Assembly (NCBI RefSeq): GCF_003355495.1
Contig: NZ_CP031337.1
Coordinates: forward strand, 2,485,001-2,549,000
Length of the DNA stretch: 64,000 bases
DNA from: Crenobacter cavernae
Lineage (GTDB): Bacteria > Pseudomonadota > Gammaproteobacteria > Burkholderiales > Chromobacteriaceae
Direction: 5' to 3'
Below are positions 25,440 to 34,683 of this stretch, piece after piece. Within the stretch, counting starts at the first letter, position 1. Each line of letters begins with the position of its first letter. Made by a program: the position numbers and the translations under genes. Below the pieces are notes generated by a model, which was not told where the DNA came from, ran no database searches, and saw only the letters and a program-made list of their open reading frames with translations.

Positions 25440-25850
25440 TCAGGCGCTGCGCGTCGGCGGTGCGATCAGCGCGCGGTATTCGCGCAGCACCGCGCGGCTT
25501 TGCCGCTCGGCGTCGAGCAGGGCTTCCGCCTGTGGCCAGCCGGCGAATTCCAGTTTCGCGTCCAGCGCCTGCAGCGCGCGGCGGCCGGCGGTGCACAGTT
25601 CCACCGCTAGGTTGAAGTCGGCCGGGCTCAGGATCTTGCCGTTGCGGATCTTGCGGTAAAACACGCTGGCCTTCTGTGCGTACTGCCGCGCCGTTTCGTG
25701 CTCGGCCAACGCGTCAGACTTTTCCATCACGGCAAACACCTGCATCACCGCCTGGCAGGCCGCTTCGGCCAGCGCAAAGCGTTTCAATTCGGCCGCCTTG
25801 GTGGCGTTGACCGGCTTGTCGGCCTTGGATTTCTTCGGTTTGGCGGCCAT
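25440..25850 (-). CDS. Helical protein of unknown function
   Basis: 136 residues, Lys-rich start (MAAKPKKSKADKP) followed by Ala-rich helices. No membrane segment or cofactor motif is seen. Codon use fits the surrounding core genes, and an uptake-like core (CTCGGCCAAC, 25701-25710) lies inside the frame, supporting a resident gene. Confidence 0.65.
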   Translation of the reverse strand: MAAKPKKSKADKPVNATKAAELKRFALAEAACQAVMQVFAVMEKSDALAEHETARQYAQKASVFYRKIRNGKILSPADFNLAVELCTAGRRALQALDAKLEFAGWPQAEALLDAERQSRAVLREYRALIAPPTRSA

Positions 25851-25966
25851 GAGTCGTCCTTCTGTCGTGCCGCTCCGTGGCGCGGCCAGTGTATCGAGGG
25901 GGGATTTTACCGGGCGGGGCGAGGGGCGGGGCGGCCGACTCCGGCGAGGTGGTCAGCGACAAGCGC

Positions 25967-25997
25967 AAAGAGCCCGGACGCGCGGTCCGGGCTCTTT
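25967..25997. terminator. Terminator downstream of tRNA-Tyr
   Basis: AAAGAGCCCGGAC-GCGCG-GTCCGGGCTCTTT, just beyond the 3' end of the minus-strand tRNA gene. Confidence 0.9.
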
Positions 25998-26006
25998 GCT
26001 GAATGC

Positions 26007-26091
26007 TGGTGGAGGGAGAAGGATTCGAACCTTCGAAGGCAGAGCCGTCAGATTTACAGTCTGATCCCTTTGACCGCTCGGGAATCCCTCC
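26007..26091 (-). tRNA. tRNA-Tyr (GTA)
   Basis: 85 nt including an encoded CCA. Read on the minus strand: acceptor GGAGGGA pairs with TCCCTCC, the anticodon loop is CTGTAAA (anticodon GTA), a long variable arm as expected for tyrosine tRNA, and T-loop TTCGAAT. A degenerate copy occurs at 47774-47858. Confidence 0.95.
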
Positions 26092-26436
26092 GGAAGAGGG
26101 CGGATACTATAGCGTCCTGCCGCGAGCGTCAAGCCGTGGCGCGTCCTCGCGCTGCGTCGGGATGGCAGGGGTCCCGCTATCGGCGGGGCAGGCGGCGGTG
26201 CCGTTGCAAGGCGGGTGCAGGATGGACTGACCTTCAACCGGGCAGGATATCGCCGGTCGCGTCGAACTCGGCCGCGACTGGGCGCTGACGGGCAGCGCGT
26301 ATGCCGGCGACCGACAACATGTTTGCAAGTCTTGGTATAGTGTGCGCCCTTAAAACGACATAAAGACGGCCTTTAAGCCACCCGTATCGGGTCAGGGGAG
26401 AGGCCAGTCTTGCAATTTGTGTATCCGGGGGGAGTC
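26092..26436. other. Gap between tRNA-Tyr and the TonB receptor gene
   Basis: About 345 bases without a convincing gene. A TATAGT box at 26336-26341 may be the -10 element of the receptor gene, but its -35 is poor and I see no clear Fur box. Confidence 0.4.
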
Positions 26437-28662
26437 ATGGTGTTCAAGTTTCACCGCAGCGGCATCGCCGTTGCGGTGCTGGCCGCGTACGCGTTGCCAG
26501 CGGCCGCTGCGGTAGAAAGCAAGGGGGAAGGGCCGTCTCGAGGGAAGGCCGAGTTGGCGACGGTTGCGGTCACCGCCGAGGCGGCCGGGGAAACGGCGAC
26601 CGGACCGGTCAAAGGCTACGTAGTCCAGCGCAGCGCGGCCGGCATGAAGACCGACACGCCGCTGATCGAGACGCCGCAGTCGGTGTCGGTGATCACGCGC
26701 GACAGGATCGAGGACTACGGCGCGCGCAGCGTCAACGAAGCCTTGTCCTACAGCGCCGGCGTGTCGACCTACGGTGCCAGCTCGCGCTCCGACTGGTACA
26801 CCTATGTGCGCGGCTTCAGCCCCAACGTCTACCTCGACGGCTTGAAACTGCCGGTGACCAAGAATGCCGCGAGCTGGATCGTCGAGCCGTACCTGCTCGA
26901 GCGCATCGAACTCTTGCGCGGCCCGGCGTCGGTGCTGTACGGCCAGGGCGACCCGGGCGGCACCGTCAACCTGGTGTCCAAGAAACCGGCGCTCAAGCCG
27001 GTGCGCGAGATCGAGCTCGGCGTCGGCAACCATGGCCACCAGCGTCTCGGTCTGGACCTCGGCGGCGCGATCGACGAGAACGGCGAGTGGTCGTACCGGC
27101 TGGTCGGTTTCGGCCGCAGCGAAGACCTGCCCACCGGTCCGCACGCCAGCGACCGTGTGCTGCTCGCGCCGTCGTTGACCTGGCGGCCGAGCGCGGCGAC
27201 CAGGTTGACGCTGCAGGCGGGTTTCCTGAAGGACGATACCGACAGCTCGGACAATTTCCTGCCGGCGCAGGGCACCGTGCTGCCGAACCCGAACGGCAAG
27301 ATCTCGCGCGACCTTTACACCGGTGACCCCGGCTTCAGCCGCTACAAGAAGGAGCAGCAGTGGCTCGGCTACCAGTTCGAGCACCGCTTCGACGACGCGC
27401 TGGCCTTCCGCCAGAACCTGTTGCTGAGCAAACTCGACGTCGACAATAACTCGGTCTACGGCTGGGGACTGAGCCCTCTCGACCCGAGCCGGCGCACGCT
27501 GTTCCGCCTGGCCGACATCTTCAACACGTCGGCCGAGCGCGTCTCGCTCGACAACCAGCTCGAAGCCAGGTTCGCGACCGGAAGCGTGCGCCATACGCTG
27601 CTCGCCGGCCTCGACTACCAGCAGCAGAAGCTCGACGAAGTCAGTCGCAACATCCCGCGGATGATGGGTTTGTTTGCCCCTCTTGCCCTGGACCTGTTCC
27701 GGCCGGTGTACCAGCCGATCACGGCGGACAGGTTCGGTCCCCAAACGAACAAGTCCGAAAAGCAGGAGCAGTTGGGGCTCTATCTGCAAGACCAGCTCAG
27801 CTTCGGCCCGCGCTGGACCGCGGTGCTGGGACTGCGCCACGACCGGGCGGACACGCATACCGACACCACCGGTGCCTCGCTGAACAAGGCCGAGCGGGAC
27901 GACAGCGCCACGACCGGTCGCATTGGTCTCGTGTACCAAGCCGGCAACGGTTTTGCGCCGTACGTCGGCTACTCGACGTCATTCCTGCCCTACTTCCAGA
28001 GCAACCCCGACGGTTCGACCTTCGAACCGTCGCGCGGCAAGCAGTACGAAGCCGGTGTGAAGTATCAGCCCGAGGGCGGCAGGACTTCGTTGACGACCGC
28101 GATCTGGGACCTGGTCCAGAGCAACGTGCTGACCGGCGATCCGGACGCACTGCGTGCGGCAGCCGGCTATCAGGTGCAGACGGGCAAGGTTCGCTCGCGC
28201 GGTTTCGAGGTCGAGGCGGCCGCCGAGGTGACGCGCCAGATCAAGCTGATCGCGTCCTATACCTACCAGGACGTCGGGAACATCGAGGCCAATGGTCCCG
28301 CCAAGGATCAGCGTCCGACCGATGTCCCGACACCGCGCAATATCGCTTCGCTATGGGGTAGCTACCGCTTCGGTCAGGGCGTGCTCAACGGCCTCGGCTT
28401 CGGCCTCGGCGCGCGTTACGTCGGCTCTACCCAGGGTGCGCGCATCGATCTTGCGACTTTGAGACCTGCAGACTACAAGCTCGACGTGCCGAGCTACACG
28501 CTGTTCGACGCCGCCGTCTACTACGAGACGGGGCCGTGGCGCTTCGCCGTCAACGCGCAGAACCTTGCCGACGAGGAGTACGTGTCCGGCTGCCAGAGCG
28601 ACAGGGTGTGCTTCTATGGCAAGGGCCGCAGCGTCGTAGCGACGGCGCGTTACCGCTGGTAA
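26437..28662 (+). CDS. TonB-dependent siderophore receptor
   Basis: 741 residues from MVFKFHRSGIAVAVLAAYA (signal peptide to about residue 26), preceded by GGGGGGAG. The plug domain contains TPQSVSVITRDRIEDYG and the LRGPASVLYGQGDPGG motif. The rest is a 22-strand barrel ending in an aromatic residue (VATARYRW), as outer-membrane proteins need. The FhuA/FpvA type suggests ferric hydroxamate or related siderophores, energised by TonB-ExbBD located elsewhere. A Cys pair (SGCQSDRVCF) near the end is typical of this subfamily. Confidence 0.93.
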   Translation: MVFKFHRSGIAVAVLAAYALPAAAAVESKGEGPSRGKAELATVAVTAEAAGETATGPVKGYVVQRSAAGMKTDTPLIETPQSVSVITRDRIEDYGARSVNEALSYSAGVSTYGASSRSDWYTYVRGFSPNVYLDGLKLPVTKNAASWIVEPYLLERIELLRGPASVLYGQGDPGGTVNLVSKKPALKPVREIELGVGNHGHQRLGLDLGGAIDENGEWSYRLVGFGRSEDLPTGPHASDRVLLAPSLTWRPSAATRLTLQAGFLKDDTDSSDNFLPAQGTVLPNPNGKISRDLYTGDPGFSRYKKEQQWLGYQFEHRFDDALAFRQNLLLSKLDVDNNSVYGWGLSPLDPSRRTLFRLADIFNTSAERVSLDNQLEARFATGSVRHTLLAGLDYQQQKLDEVSRNIPRMMGLFAPLALDLFRPVYQPITADRFGPQTNKSEKQEQLGLYLQDQLSFGPRWTAVLGLRHDRADTHTDTTGASLNKAERDDSATTGRIGLVYQAGNGFAPYVGYSTSFLPYFQSNPDGSTFEPSRGKQYEAGVKYQPEGGRTSLTTAIWDLVQSNVLTGDPDALRAAAGYQVQTGKVRSRGFEVEAAAEVTRQIKLIASYTYQDVGNIEANGPAKDQRPTDVPTPRNIASLWGSYRFGQGVLNGLGFGLGARYVGSTQGARIDLATLRPADYKLDVPSYTLFDAAVYYETGPWRFAVNAQNLADEEYVSGCQSDRVCFYGKGRSVVATARYRW

Positions 28663-28677
28663 GCACGATCCGCATCG

Positions 28678-28719
28678 GAAAAAGCTCGGCCAACCTGCAA
28701 AGGTTGGCCGAGCTTTTTC
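28678..28719. terminator. Terminator from an inverted pair of uptake-like words
   Basis: AAAAAGCTCGGCCAACCT and its complement around a short GCAA loop (words 28685-28696 and 28700-28712), downstream of the TonB receptor. Confidence 0.92.
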
Positions 28720-28824
28720 TGATGGCAGGAGGGTGGAGCCACCCAACGGGGTGGTTGGCTTGCGACCCATCCCTCTACTCCTGGCTCGATTCCCACGATG
28801 CAAGGCCATGGCGCCCAGGAAGGC

Positions 28825-29679
28825 TCATGCCTCGAGGCTGCGGCGGCGGTTTTTCAGGCTGCGCTTGGTCTTTTCCAGCGTGGTGTAGAGGTTCGGGCCG
28901 CGCTTGAGCGCGACGCCGACCGCCAGCACGTCGATCAGCACCAGGTGGACGATGCGCGAGATCATCGGGCTGTAGGTCTCGCTGTCTTCCTGGGTGTCGG
29001 CCGGCAGCGTCACCGTCGCGAGCTTGGACAGCGGCGAGTTCGACGAGGTGATCGCGACCACCTTGCAGCCGCCGGCCAGCGCGATCTCGACCGCGTCCAG
29101 CAGCTCGATGGTGCGCCCCGAGTTCGAGATCGCGACCAGCACGTCATTTGGCCCCAACAGCGAGGCGGCCATGGTCTGGATGTGGTTGTCGGCGTAGGCG
29201 ACGGTCGGGATGTCGAAGCGGAAGAACTTATGCTGTGCGTCGGCGGCGATGATGCCGGAGTTGCCGAGGCCGTAGAACTCGATGCGCCGCGCGTGGGCGA
29301 GGAGGGCTATTGCCTCGTCGATCGCGACCGAGTTGAGGTCGTTGCGGCATTTCAGGAGCGCCGAGACGGTGTTGTCGAACACCTTGGCGGCCAGCTCCGA
29401 CGTCGGGTCGTCGGGCCCGACGCTCGAATGCACGTAGGGCACGCCGCCGACCAGGCTGCCGGCGAGCTTCAGCTTGAAGTCGGGCAGGCCGGAGCAGCCG
29501 AGGCTGCGGCAGAAGCGGATCACCGTCGGCTGGCTGACGCCGGCGCTTTCGGCGATGTCGGCGACCGCCGCCTGGATGAACTCGTTCGGCTGCGCCAGCA
29601 CCCGCTCGGCCACCTTGCGTTCGGCGGAGGAAAACAGGTCGAGCTGGCTTTTGATGCGTTCAAGCATGGTGTTACCCAT
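28825..29679 (-). CDS. hexR: HexR transcriptional repressor (RpiR family)
   Basis: 284 residues. The N-terminal helix-turn-helix (about 1-75, with AESAGVSQPTVIRFCRSLG) binds DNA. The SIS domain (about 125-255: YGLGNSGIIAADAQHKFFR, AISNSGRTIELLDAVE) senses 2-keto-3-deoxy-6-phosphogluconate in characterised HexR proteins. It represses Entner-Doudoroff and zwf genes. The start overlaps the glk stop by 8 bases; MLERIK four codons later is an alternative start. It is last in the order zwf-pgl-glk-hexR. Confidence 0.93.
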   Translation of the reverse strand: MGNTMLERIKSQLDLFSSAERKVAERVLAQPNEFIQAAVADIAESAGVSQPTVIRFCRSLGCSGLPDFKLKLAGSLVGGVPYVHSSVGPDDPTSELAAKVFDNTVSALLKCRNDLNSVAIDEAIALLAHARRIEFYGLGNSGIIAADAQHKFFRFDIPTVAYADNHIQTMAASLLGPNDVLVAISNSGRTIELLDAVEIALAGGCKVVAITSSNSPLSKLATVTLPADTQEDSETYSPMISRIVHLVLIDVLAVGVALKRGPNLYTTLEKTKRSLKNRRRSLEA

Positions 29680-30652
29680 CCAGGTGTGCGGCCAGCGCGG
29701 CGGCCGCTCCTGTCAGAGCCGGCCACGGGCTGGTGATGACGTAAACCGGAATCGCCGCGAGGTAGGCCGAGAAGCGTCCCTTGTCCTCGAAGCGGGCGCG
29801 GAACGGCGAGCGGGCGAAGTAGTCGCCGAGCTTGGGCACGATGCCGCCGCCGATGTACACGCCGCCGCGCGCGCCGAGCGTCAGTGCCAGGTTGGCCGCG
29901 GCGGTGCCGAGTATAGCGGTAAACGTGTCGATCGCCTCGCGGCAGCGCACGCATTCGCCGCTGACGCCCTCGGCGCTGATCTGCGACGCGGTCCGCGGCT
30001 CCCACGGCTCGCCGGCGATGTGGCTCAGTGCCTCGTAGATCAGCTTCAGGCCCGGCCCGGACAGCATCCGTTCCATCGATACATGGCCGAAGCGCGCGCG
30101 CGCGAAGCGCCAGATCTCCAGCTCGCGCTCGTCGAACGGCGCGAAGCTCGCGTGGCCGCCTTCGCCGGCCAGCGCGACCGGCGCGCCGCCCGGCATCGGC
30201 ACGAGGCCCGAGACGCCGAGCCCGGTGCCGGCGCCCAGCAGTGCGAGCGGCGCGCCCGCCAGCGGCTCGCCGCCGCCGACCTGGATCAGTTCGGGCGACG
30301 GCAGGTGCGGCAGCGACAGCGCGAGCGCGGTGAAGTCGTTGATTACCAAGAGCGTGTCGAAGCCGAGCGCCAGCCGGGTCGCCTCGATCGAGTAGGCCCA
30401 GTGGTGGTTGGTCATCTGCACCCAGTCGCCGGTGACCGGGTTGGCGATGCCGACAGACGCGTGGCGCACGTCCGGCTCGCCGCAACCGGCGAGGTAGGCG
30501 CGGATCGCGATCTCCATCGTCGGGTAGTCGGCGCAGGCGAGCACCTCGATCCTGTCCATGACGCCGGGCGCGGTCTCGAGCGCGAAGCGGGCGTTGGTGC
30601 CGCCGATGTCGGCGATCAGGCGCGGCGGGAAGTCAGCGGGTCCAGTAAGCAT
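29672..30652 (-). CDS. glk: Glucokinase
   Basis: 326 residues. ATP-dependent phosphorylation of glucose to glucose-6-phosphate. Seen: LIADIGGTNARFAL (phosphate-binding 1), NDFTALALSLPHL (catalytic Asp), LGAGTGLGVSGLVP (phosphate 2), GEGGHASFAPFDERE, and GVYIGGGIVPKLGDYF (adenosine motif). The size fits the E. coli Glk type. It overlaps pgl upstream by 20 bases. Confidence 0.95.
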   Translation of the reverse strand: MLTGPADFPPRLIADIGGTNARFALETAPGVMDRIEVLACADYPTMEIAIRAYLAGCGEPDVRHASVGIANPVTGDWVQMTNHHWAYSIEATRLALGFDTLLVINDFTALALSLPHLPSPELIQVGGGEPLAGAPLALLGAGTGLGVSGLVPMPGGAPVALAGEGGHASFAPFDERELEIWRFARARFGHVSMERMLSGPGLKLIYEALSHIAGEPWEPRTASQISAEGVSGECVRCREAIDTFTAILGTAAANLALTLGARGGVYIGGGIVPKLGDYFARSPFRARFEDKGRFSAYLAAIPVYVITSPWPALTGAAAALAAHLDG

Positions 30653-31307
30653 CGAAGGGCACTTTCGTCTGGTGGATGAGCGCGCTGATCGGTAGCGCGG
30701 TCGTAAGGTTGGCCGAGGCCGCGTCGTACACGCGCCGCTTGGGCTCGCCGGCGATCGCGAGGATCAGCCGTTTGGCCGACAAGAGCGCCGCGAGCGTCAG
30801 GCTGACGCGCGCGTGCGGCGCAGCCGGCGGCGTCACCGAAAGATAGGCGGCCGGGTTGGCCGGGGCGAGCCCGGCGGAAAACTCCGGCGCGTCGGGGAAC
30901 AGCGACGCGGTGTGGCCGTCCTCGCCCATGCCGAGCACGGCGACGTCGATCGGCCGGTAGGCGCGGTTCGCGGCGGCGACCGAGGCGGCGAGGTCTTCGG
31001 GGTCCGCCACCAGGCCGACAAAGGTCGCGGCGCGGGCACGGCCGACCATCAGGTGTTCGCGCACCAGCCGCTCGTTGCTGTCGGCGTGGTCCGCCGGCAC
31101 AAAGCGTTCGTCGACGAGCGTGACGGTGACGCGCGACCAGTCGAGGTCGGCCTCGGCCAAGGCGTGAAACAGCGGCACCGGCGAGCGCCTGCCCGACACG
31201 GCGAGCGTCGCGCGGCCTTGCTCGGCCAACGTTGCGGCCAGCCCGTCACTGACTGCCTTCGTCAATCTGGCGACGTGTTCGTCGCCATCCTTGCATTCGA
31301 TCCACAT
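30633..31307 (-). CDS. pgl: 6-phosphogluconolactonase
   Basis: 224 residues of the DevB/Pgl type. It hydrolyses 6-phosphogluconolactone between Zwf and Edd. Seen: LAVSGRRSPVPLFHAL, VTLVDERFVPADHADSNERL and VLGMGEDGHTASLFP, the family signatures. Two uptake-like words lie in the gene (30704-30716, 31221-31233). It starts one base before the stop of the zwf remnant, so it normally depends on transcription from zwf. Confidence 0.95.
   Translation of the reverse strand: MWIECKDGDEHVARLTKAVSDGLAATLAEQGRATLAVSGRRSPVPLFHALAEADLDWSRVTVTLVDERFVPADHADSNERLVREHLMVGRARAATFVGLVADPEDLAASVAAANRAYRPIDVAVLGMGEDGHTASLFPDAPEFSAGLAPANPAAYLSVTPPAAPHARVSLTLAALLSAKRLILAIAGEPKRRVYDAASANLTTALPISALIHQTKVPFDAYWTR
30704..30716 (-). 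repeat. Uptake-like word inside pgl
   Basis: AAGGTTGGCCGAG, perfect, within the 3' part of pgl. Confidence 0.88.
31221..31233 (+). repeat. Uptake-like word (variant) inside pgl
   Basis: CTCGGCCAACGTT, one base from the consensus. Confidence 0.75.
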
Positions 31308-31308
31308 C

Positions 31309-31917
31309 TCACACTTCCTCGTGCCAGGCGACGCCGTCGCGCGACAACAGGCCGCTCGACGCGGCCGGCCCCCAGGTGCCGGCGGTGTAGGTCTTGGGCG
31401 GGATCGGGCTCGTCGCCCAGTTCTCGAGGATCGGCTCGACCCAGCGCCAGGCCTCGGCCAACTCGTCGCGGCGCATGAACAGCGACAGGTCGCCGCGGAT
31501 CATCACGTCGAGCAGCAGCCGCTCGTAGGCGTCGGCGCGGCGCACCTTGAACATCGACTGGAAGTCGAGGTTCAGATAGGTCGGCTGCAGACGCATGCCG
31601 TCGCCCGGCTCCTTGGCGAGGAAGTAGAGCCGGATGCTTTCATCCGGCTGCAGCCGGATCACCAGCCGGTTGGCGAAGGGGAGGCCGGTCGGGTTCGGGA
31701 ACAGCGCGTGCGGCACGTCGCGGAAGTTGATCACGATCTCGGCGACGCGCTCGGCCATGCGCTTGCCGGTGCGCAGGAAGAACGGTACGCCGGCCCAGCG
31801 CCAGTTCGAGATCTCGGCCTTCAGCGCGACGAAGGTTTCGGTGCGGCTGTCGGCGGGGATGCTGGCCTCTTCATGGTAGCCGACCACCGGCTGGACGCCG
31901 GCCGCCTGGGGCGTGTG
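31309..31917 (-). pseudogene. zwf: Glucose-6-phosphate dehydrogenase, C-terminal fragment
   Basis: About 200 residues matching the end of Zwf: VGYHEEASIPADSRTETFVA, NWRWAGVPFFLRTGK, and the tail AGTWGPAASSGLL. A full enzyme has about 490 residues. The NADP-binding domain and the catalytic His region are missing. Similarity stops near 31890-31917, where the other strand starts to match an oxidoreductase. There is no credible start for this fragment, so the block probably lacks Zwf and its promoter unless another copy exists. Confidence 0.88.
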
Positions 31918-32541
31918 GTCGCTTTCGAATCGCGCTTCGACCGTTACCGGCCGCAGGTGCCGGTGCGCTGGCGCGAGAGCGCGGTGAGCGTCGGCTCCGG
32001 CCTGTGGTACGACCTCGGCCCGCACCTGATCGACCAGGCACGGCAGCTGTTCGGTATGCCTGAGGGGATTGTGCTGACGCGCGACATGGTGCGCGACGGC
32101 GCCGAGGTCGACGATTGCTTCCGCGCGCCGTTGCGCTACCCGCGGCTGCAGGTCGTGCTCGCCGCCAGCGCGCTGACCGCCGAGCCGGGCGCACGCTTCG
32201 CGGTGCACGGCACTGAAGCGAGCTACGTCAAGCACGGGCTCGACGAGCAGGAGGCGGCGCTCAAGGCCGGCCGCTTCCCGCCCGCCGCCGACTGGGGGCG
32301 CGATGTGCGCCACGGCACGCTGACGAGCTGGCAGGACGGCGCGCCGGTGTACGAGACGGTGCCGACGCGGCGCGGCGACTACCCGGCCTACTACGCGGCG
32401 CTGCGAGACGCGATCCGCGACGGCTCGGCCAACCCGGTGAGCGCCGACGACGCGATCGCCGTGATGACGCTGATCGAAGCCGGCTGCGTCAGCGCCGCCG
32501 AGCGGCGCGAGGTCGAGCTGAGCGGGGAGGGTAGAGCATGA
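31893..32541 (+). pseudogene. Gfo/Idh/MocA-type oxidoreductase, C-terminal fragment
   Basis: About 215 residues matching the end of YdgJ-like oxidoreductases: GRLGRVVAFESRFDRYRP, SGLWYDLGPHLIDQARQLFG and GDYPAYYAALRDAIRDG. The Rossmann NAD(P)-binding half is missing, and the homology begins at the zwf break. The stop overlaps the next start (ATGA), showing that the two truncated genes formed one operon before rearrangement. Confidence 0.82.
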
Positions 32542-32705
32542 GCCGGGAGATCGACGCCGACCTCGCGCGCATCGCAGAGCAGGAGGCGGCGCTGCGTTTT
32601 ACGCGCTTCGACAAGTCGACCGCCTGGGAACTCGGCTGCCGGCTGCGCGCGGCGGCTCGAGGGGCGTCCGCGGATGGCTCGGGCTGCCGTTTTCTGCCCT
32701 CCTAG
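32538..32705 (+). pseudogene. UPF0303 / heme-degrading-domain protein, N-terminal fragment
   Basis: 55 codons. The first 44 residues (DLARIAEQEAALRFTRFD, WELGCRLRAAARGAS) fit the start of UPF0303 (DUF336-like) proteins of about 160 residues. After about 32670 the sequence loses similarity and ends at a stop inside the neighbouring lysR gene. A second breakpoint in the same scarred zone. Confidence 0.7.
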
Positions 32706-33610
32706 TTTTCTTCGAGCTGCCCAAAGCGCAGCGCCAGGAAGTCGATCAGCTGGCGCACGGCCGGTAGCAGGCCGCGCCGCGACGGGAAAACGGCATGGAT
32801 CACACCGCCCTTCGGTGCCCAGTCAGGAATGACCCTCACTAGTCGTCCCTGTTCGAGTTCTTCCCTGATCATCATCGTCGGCAGGGTTACCACGCCGGCT
32901 CCGGCGATTGCTGCCTCGCGTAGCATGACCATGTCGTCAGTCACCAGCCGTGGCGTATGGTGCAGCGCCGCCTGCGCGCCGTCGGGGCCGTCGAGTTGCC
33001 AGACATGCTCGGGTTGAGGCGGTCCCAGGTCCAGGCTCGGCAGGCCGCTCAGATCGGCCGGGACCGCCGGCACGCCATGCTTTCCCAGCAGCGCCGGGCT
33101 CGCCACCAGACACCAGGTCCGTTTTCCCAACAGCTTCATCACCAGATCGCTGTTCTTCAGTGGCGGGACGCGCACGCGGATCGCCACGTCGACCCCTTCG
33201 CCAATCACGTCGACGGCCCGGTTGGTCGCGTCCAGTAGCACGGTCACCTTTGGATGCTCGACCATGAACTCGGCCAACATCGCGCCGACCCGCGCGTGCA
33301 GCAGCGCCACCGGACAACTCAGGCGCACGATCCCTTGCGGTTCGGCGCGGATCACGTCGATGGCGTCCTGCGCGGCATCCGCCTCGACCAGCATGGCCTT
33401 GCAGTGGACGTAGTAGCGCTGTCCGACCTCGGTGACCGAGAAGCGGCGCGTCGAGCGCTGGATCAAGCGTACACCGAGCCGCTCCTCGAGCAGGGCGACG
33501 CGGCGGCTCAGCTTCGACTTCGGGATGCCCAGCGCCCGGCCGGCCGGTGCAAAGCCTTGATGGTCGGCCACCTGAGCGAAGTAATAGAGATCGTTGAGAT
33601 CCTGTTGCAT
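32702..33610 (-). CDS. LysR-family transcriptional regulator
   Basis: 302 residues. Winged helix-turn-helix at about 1-60 (DLYYFAQVADHQGFAPAGRA, KSKLSRRVALLEERLGVRL) and a substrate-binding effector domain from about 90. It is divergent from the pirin gene with a 127-base gap that should hold its operator. LysR/pirin pairs of this sort are common, so it probably controls the pirin-isochorismatase unit. Confidence 0.93.
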   Translation of the reverse strand: MQQDLNDLYYFAQVADHQGFAPAGRALGIPKSKLSRRVALLEERLGVRLIQRSTRRFSVTEVGQRYYVHCKAMLVEADAAQDAIDVIRAEPQGIVRLSCPVALLHARVGAMLAEFMVEHPKVTVLLDATNRAVDVIGEGVDVAIRVRVPPLKNSDLVMKLLGKRTWCLVASPALLGKHGVPAVPADLSGLPSLDLGPPQPEHVWQLDGPDGAQAALHHTPRLVTDDMVMLREAAIAGAGVVTLPTMMIREELEQGRLVRVIPDWAPKGGVIHAVFPSRRGLLPAVRQLIDFLALRFGQLEEN

Positions 33611-33737
33611 GGCGGCTTCATCGTCCTATCAATAGGACACTGAGGATATATCACGCCATCTACCGGCACCATCGGTGCGCCACTATGCTTCAGCCATCCC
33701 CCGATTGGCCTTACCGGCCGCAAACTAGGAGCAGGCG

Positions 33738-34610
33738 ATGAAAAAAATTCTCGGCGTCTACAGCAGCCCCAGAGCGCATTGGGTCGGCGACGGTTTCCCG
33801 GTGCGCACGCTGTTCTCATATCAAAGCCACGGCCAACATACGAGCCCGTTCCTGATGCTCGATTTTGCCGGTCCGGCCGAATTCAAGCCGGCCGCGCGTC
33901 CGCGCGGCGTGGGTCAGCATCCGCATCGCGGCTTCGAAACGGTGACCATCGTCTACCAGGGCGAGCTGGAGCACCGCGACTCGACCGGCAGCGGCGGCCG
34001 CATCGGCCCCGGCGATGTGCAGTGGATGACCGCCGCCTCCGGCATCCTGCACGAGGAGTTCCACTCGGAGGCGTTCACCCGCAGCGGCGGCACGCTAGAG
34101 ATGGTGCAGCTGTGGGTCAACCTGCCGGCCAAAGACAAGATGGCCGCACCGGGCTACCAGACCCTACTGGATGCCGACATCCCATCGGTCCCGTTACCGG
34201 ATGGAACGGGCCGGGTGCGCGTCATCGCCGGAGACTACCTCGGCAACAAGGGGCCGGCGCGCACCTTCACGCCGATGGACGTGTGGGATCTGCAGCTGAA
34301 GAGCGGCGGCTACACTGAGCTGAGCGTCCCGGCCGGCCGCACGCTGGCGCTGATCGTGCTGCACGGCGCCGTACAGGTCAACGGCGACGCGGTAGCGCGC
34401 GAGGCGCAGATGGTGATGCTGGACCGCGACGGTACGGATATCGCGCTGGAAGCAAACAGCGACGCGACGGTGTTGCTGCTGAGCGGTGAGCCGATCGATG
34501 AACCGGTCGTCGGCTACGGTCCGTTCGTGATGAACAGCCAGGACGAAATCAGCGAGGCCATCGCCGATTTCAATAGCGGCCGCTTCGGCCAACTTGACGA
34601 GGTGCCTTAG
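33738..34610 (+). CDS. Pirin family protein
   Basis: 290 residues; AGGAGCAGGCG before the ATG. Double cupin fold. The metal-binding motif HPHRGFETVTIVYQGELEHRD and GILHEEFHSE in the N-terminal cupin give the His/His/His/Glu set. Bacterial pirins are iron-binding, some with quercetinase activity. It is followed 73 bases later by a broken isochorismatase-like gene, a typical partner. Confidence 0.93.
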   Translation: MKKILGVYSSPRAHWVGDGFPVRTLFSYQSHGQHTSPFLMLDFAGPAEFKPAARPRGVGQHPHRGFETVTIVYQGELEHRDSTGSGGRIGPGDVQWMTAASGILHEEFHSEAFTRSGGTLEMVQLWVNLPAKDKMAAPGYQTLLDADIPSVPLPDGTGRVRVIAGDYLGNKGPARTFTPMDVWDLQLKSGGYTELSVPAGRTLALIVLHGAVQVNGDAVAREAQMVMLDRDGTDIALEANSDATVLLLSGEPIDEPVVGYGPFVMNSQDEISEAIADFNSGRFGQLDEVP

Positions 34611-34683
34611 TCGCCCATCCGGCGCGATAGGGCACTTCAACCCGACGGTGTCGATGCATCGTCCCACGCTTAGGAGAAACGCT

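Noticed and set aside
26300..26436. Fur box before the TonB receptor
   Set aside because: No stretch resembles GATAATGATAATCATTATC; regulation by iron is likely from the gene type but not shown by the sequence.
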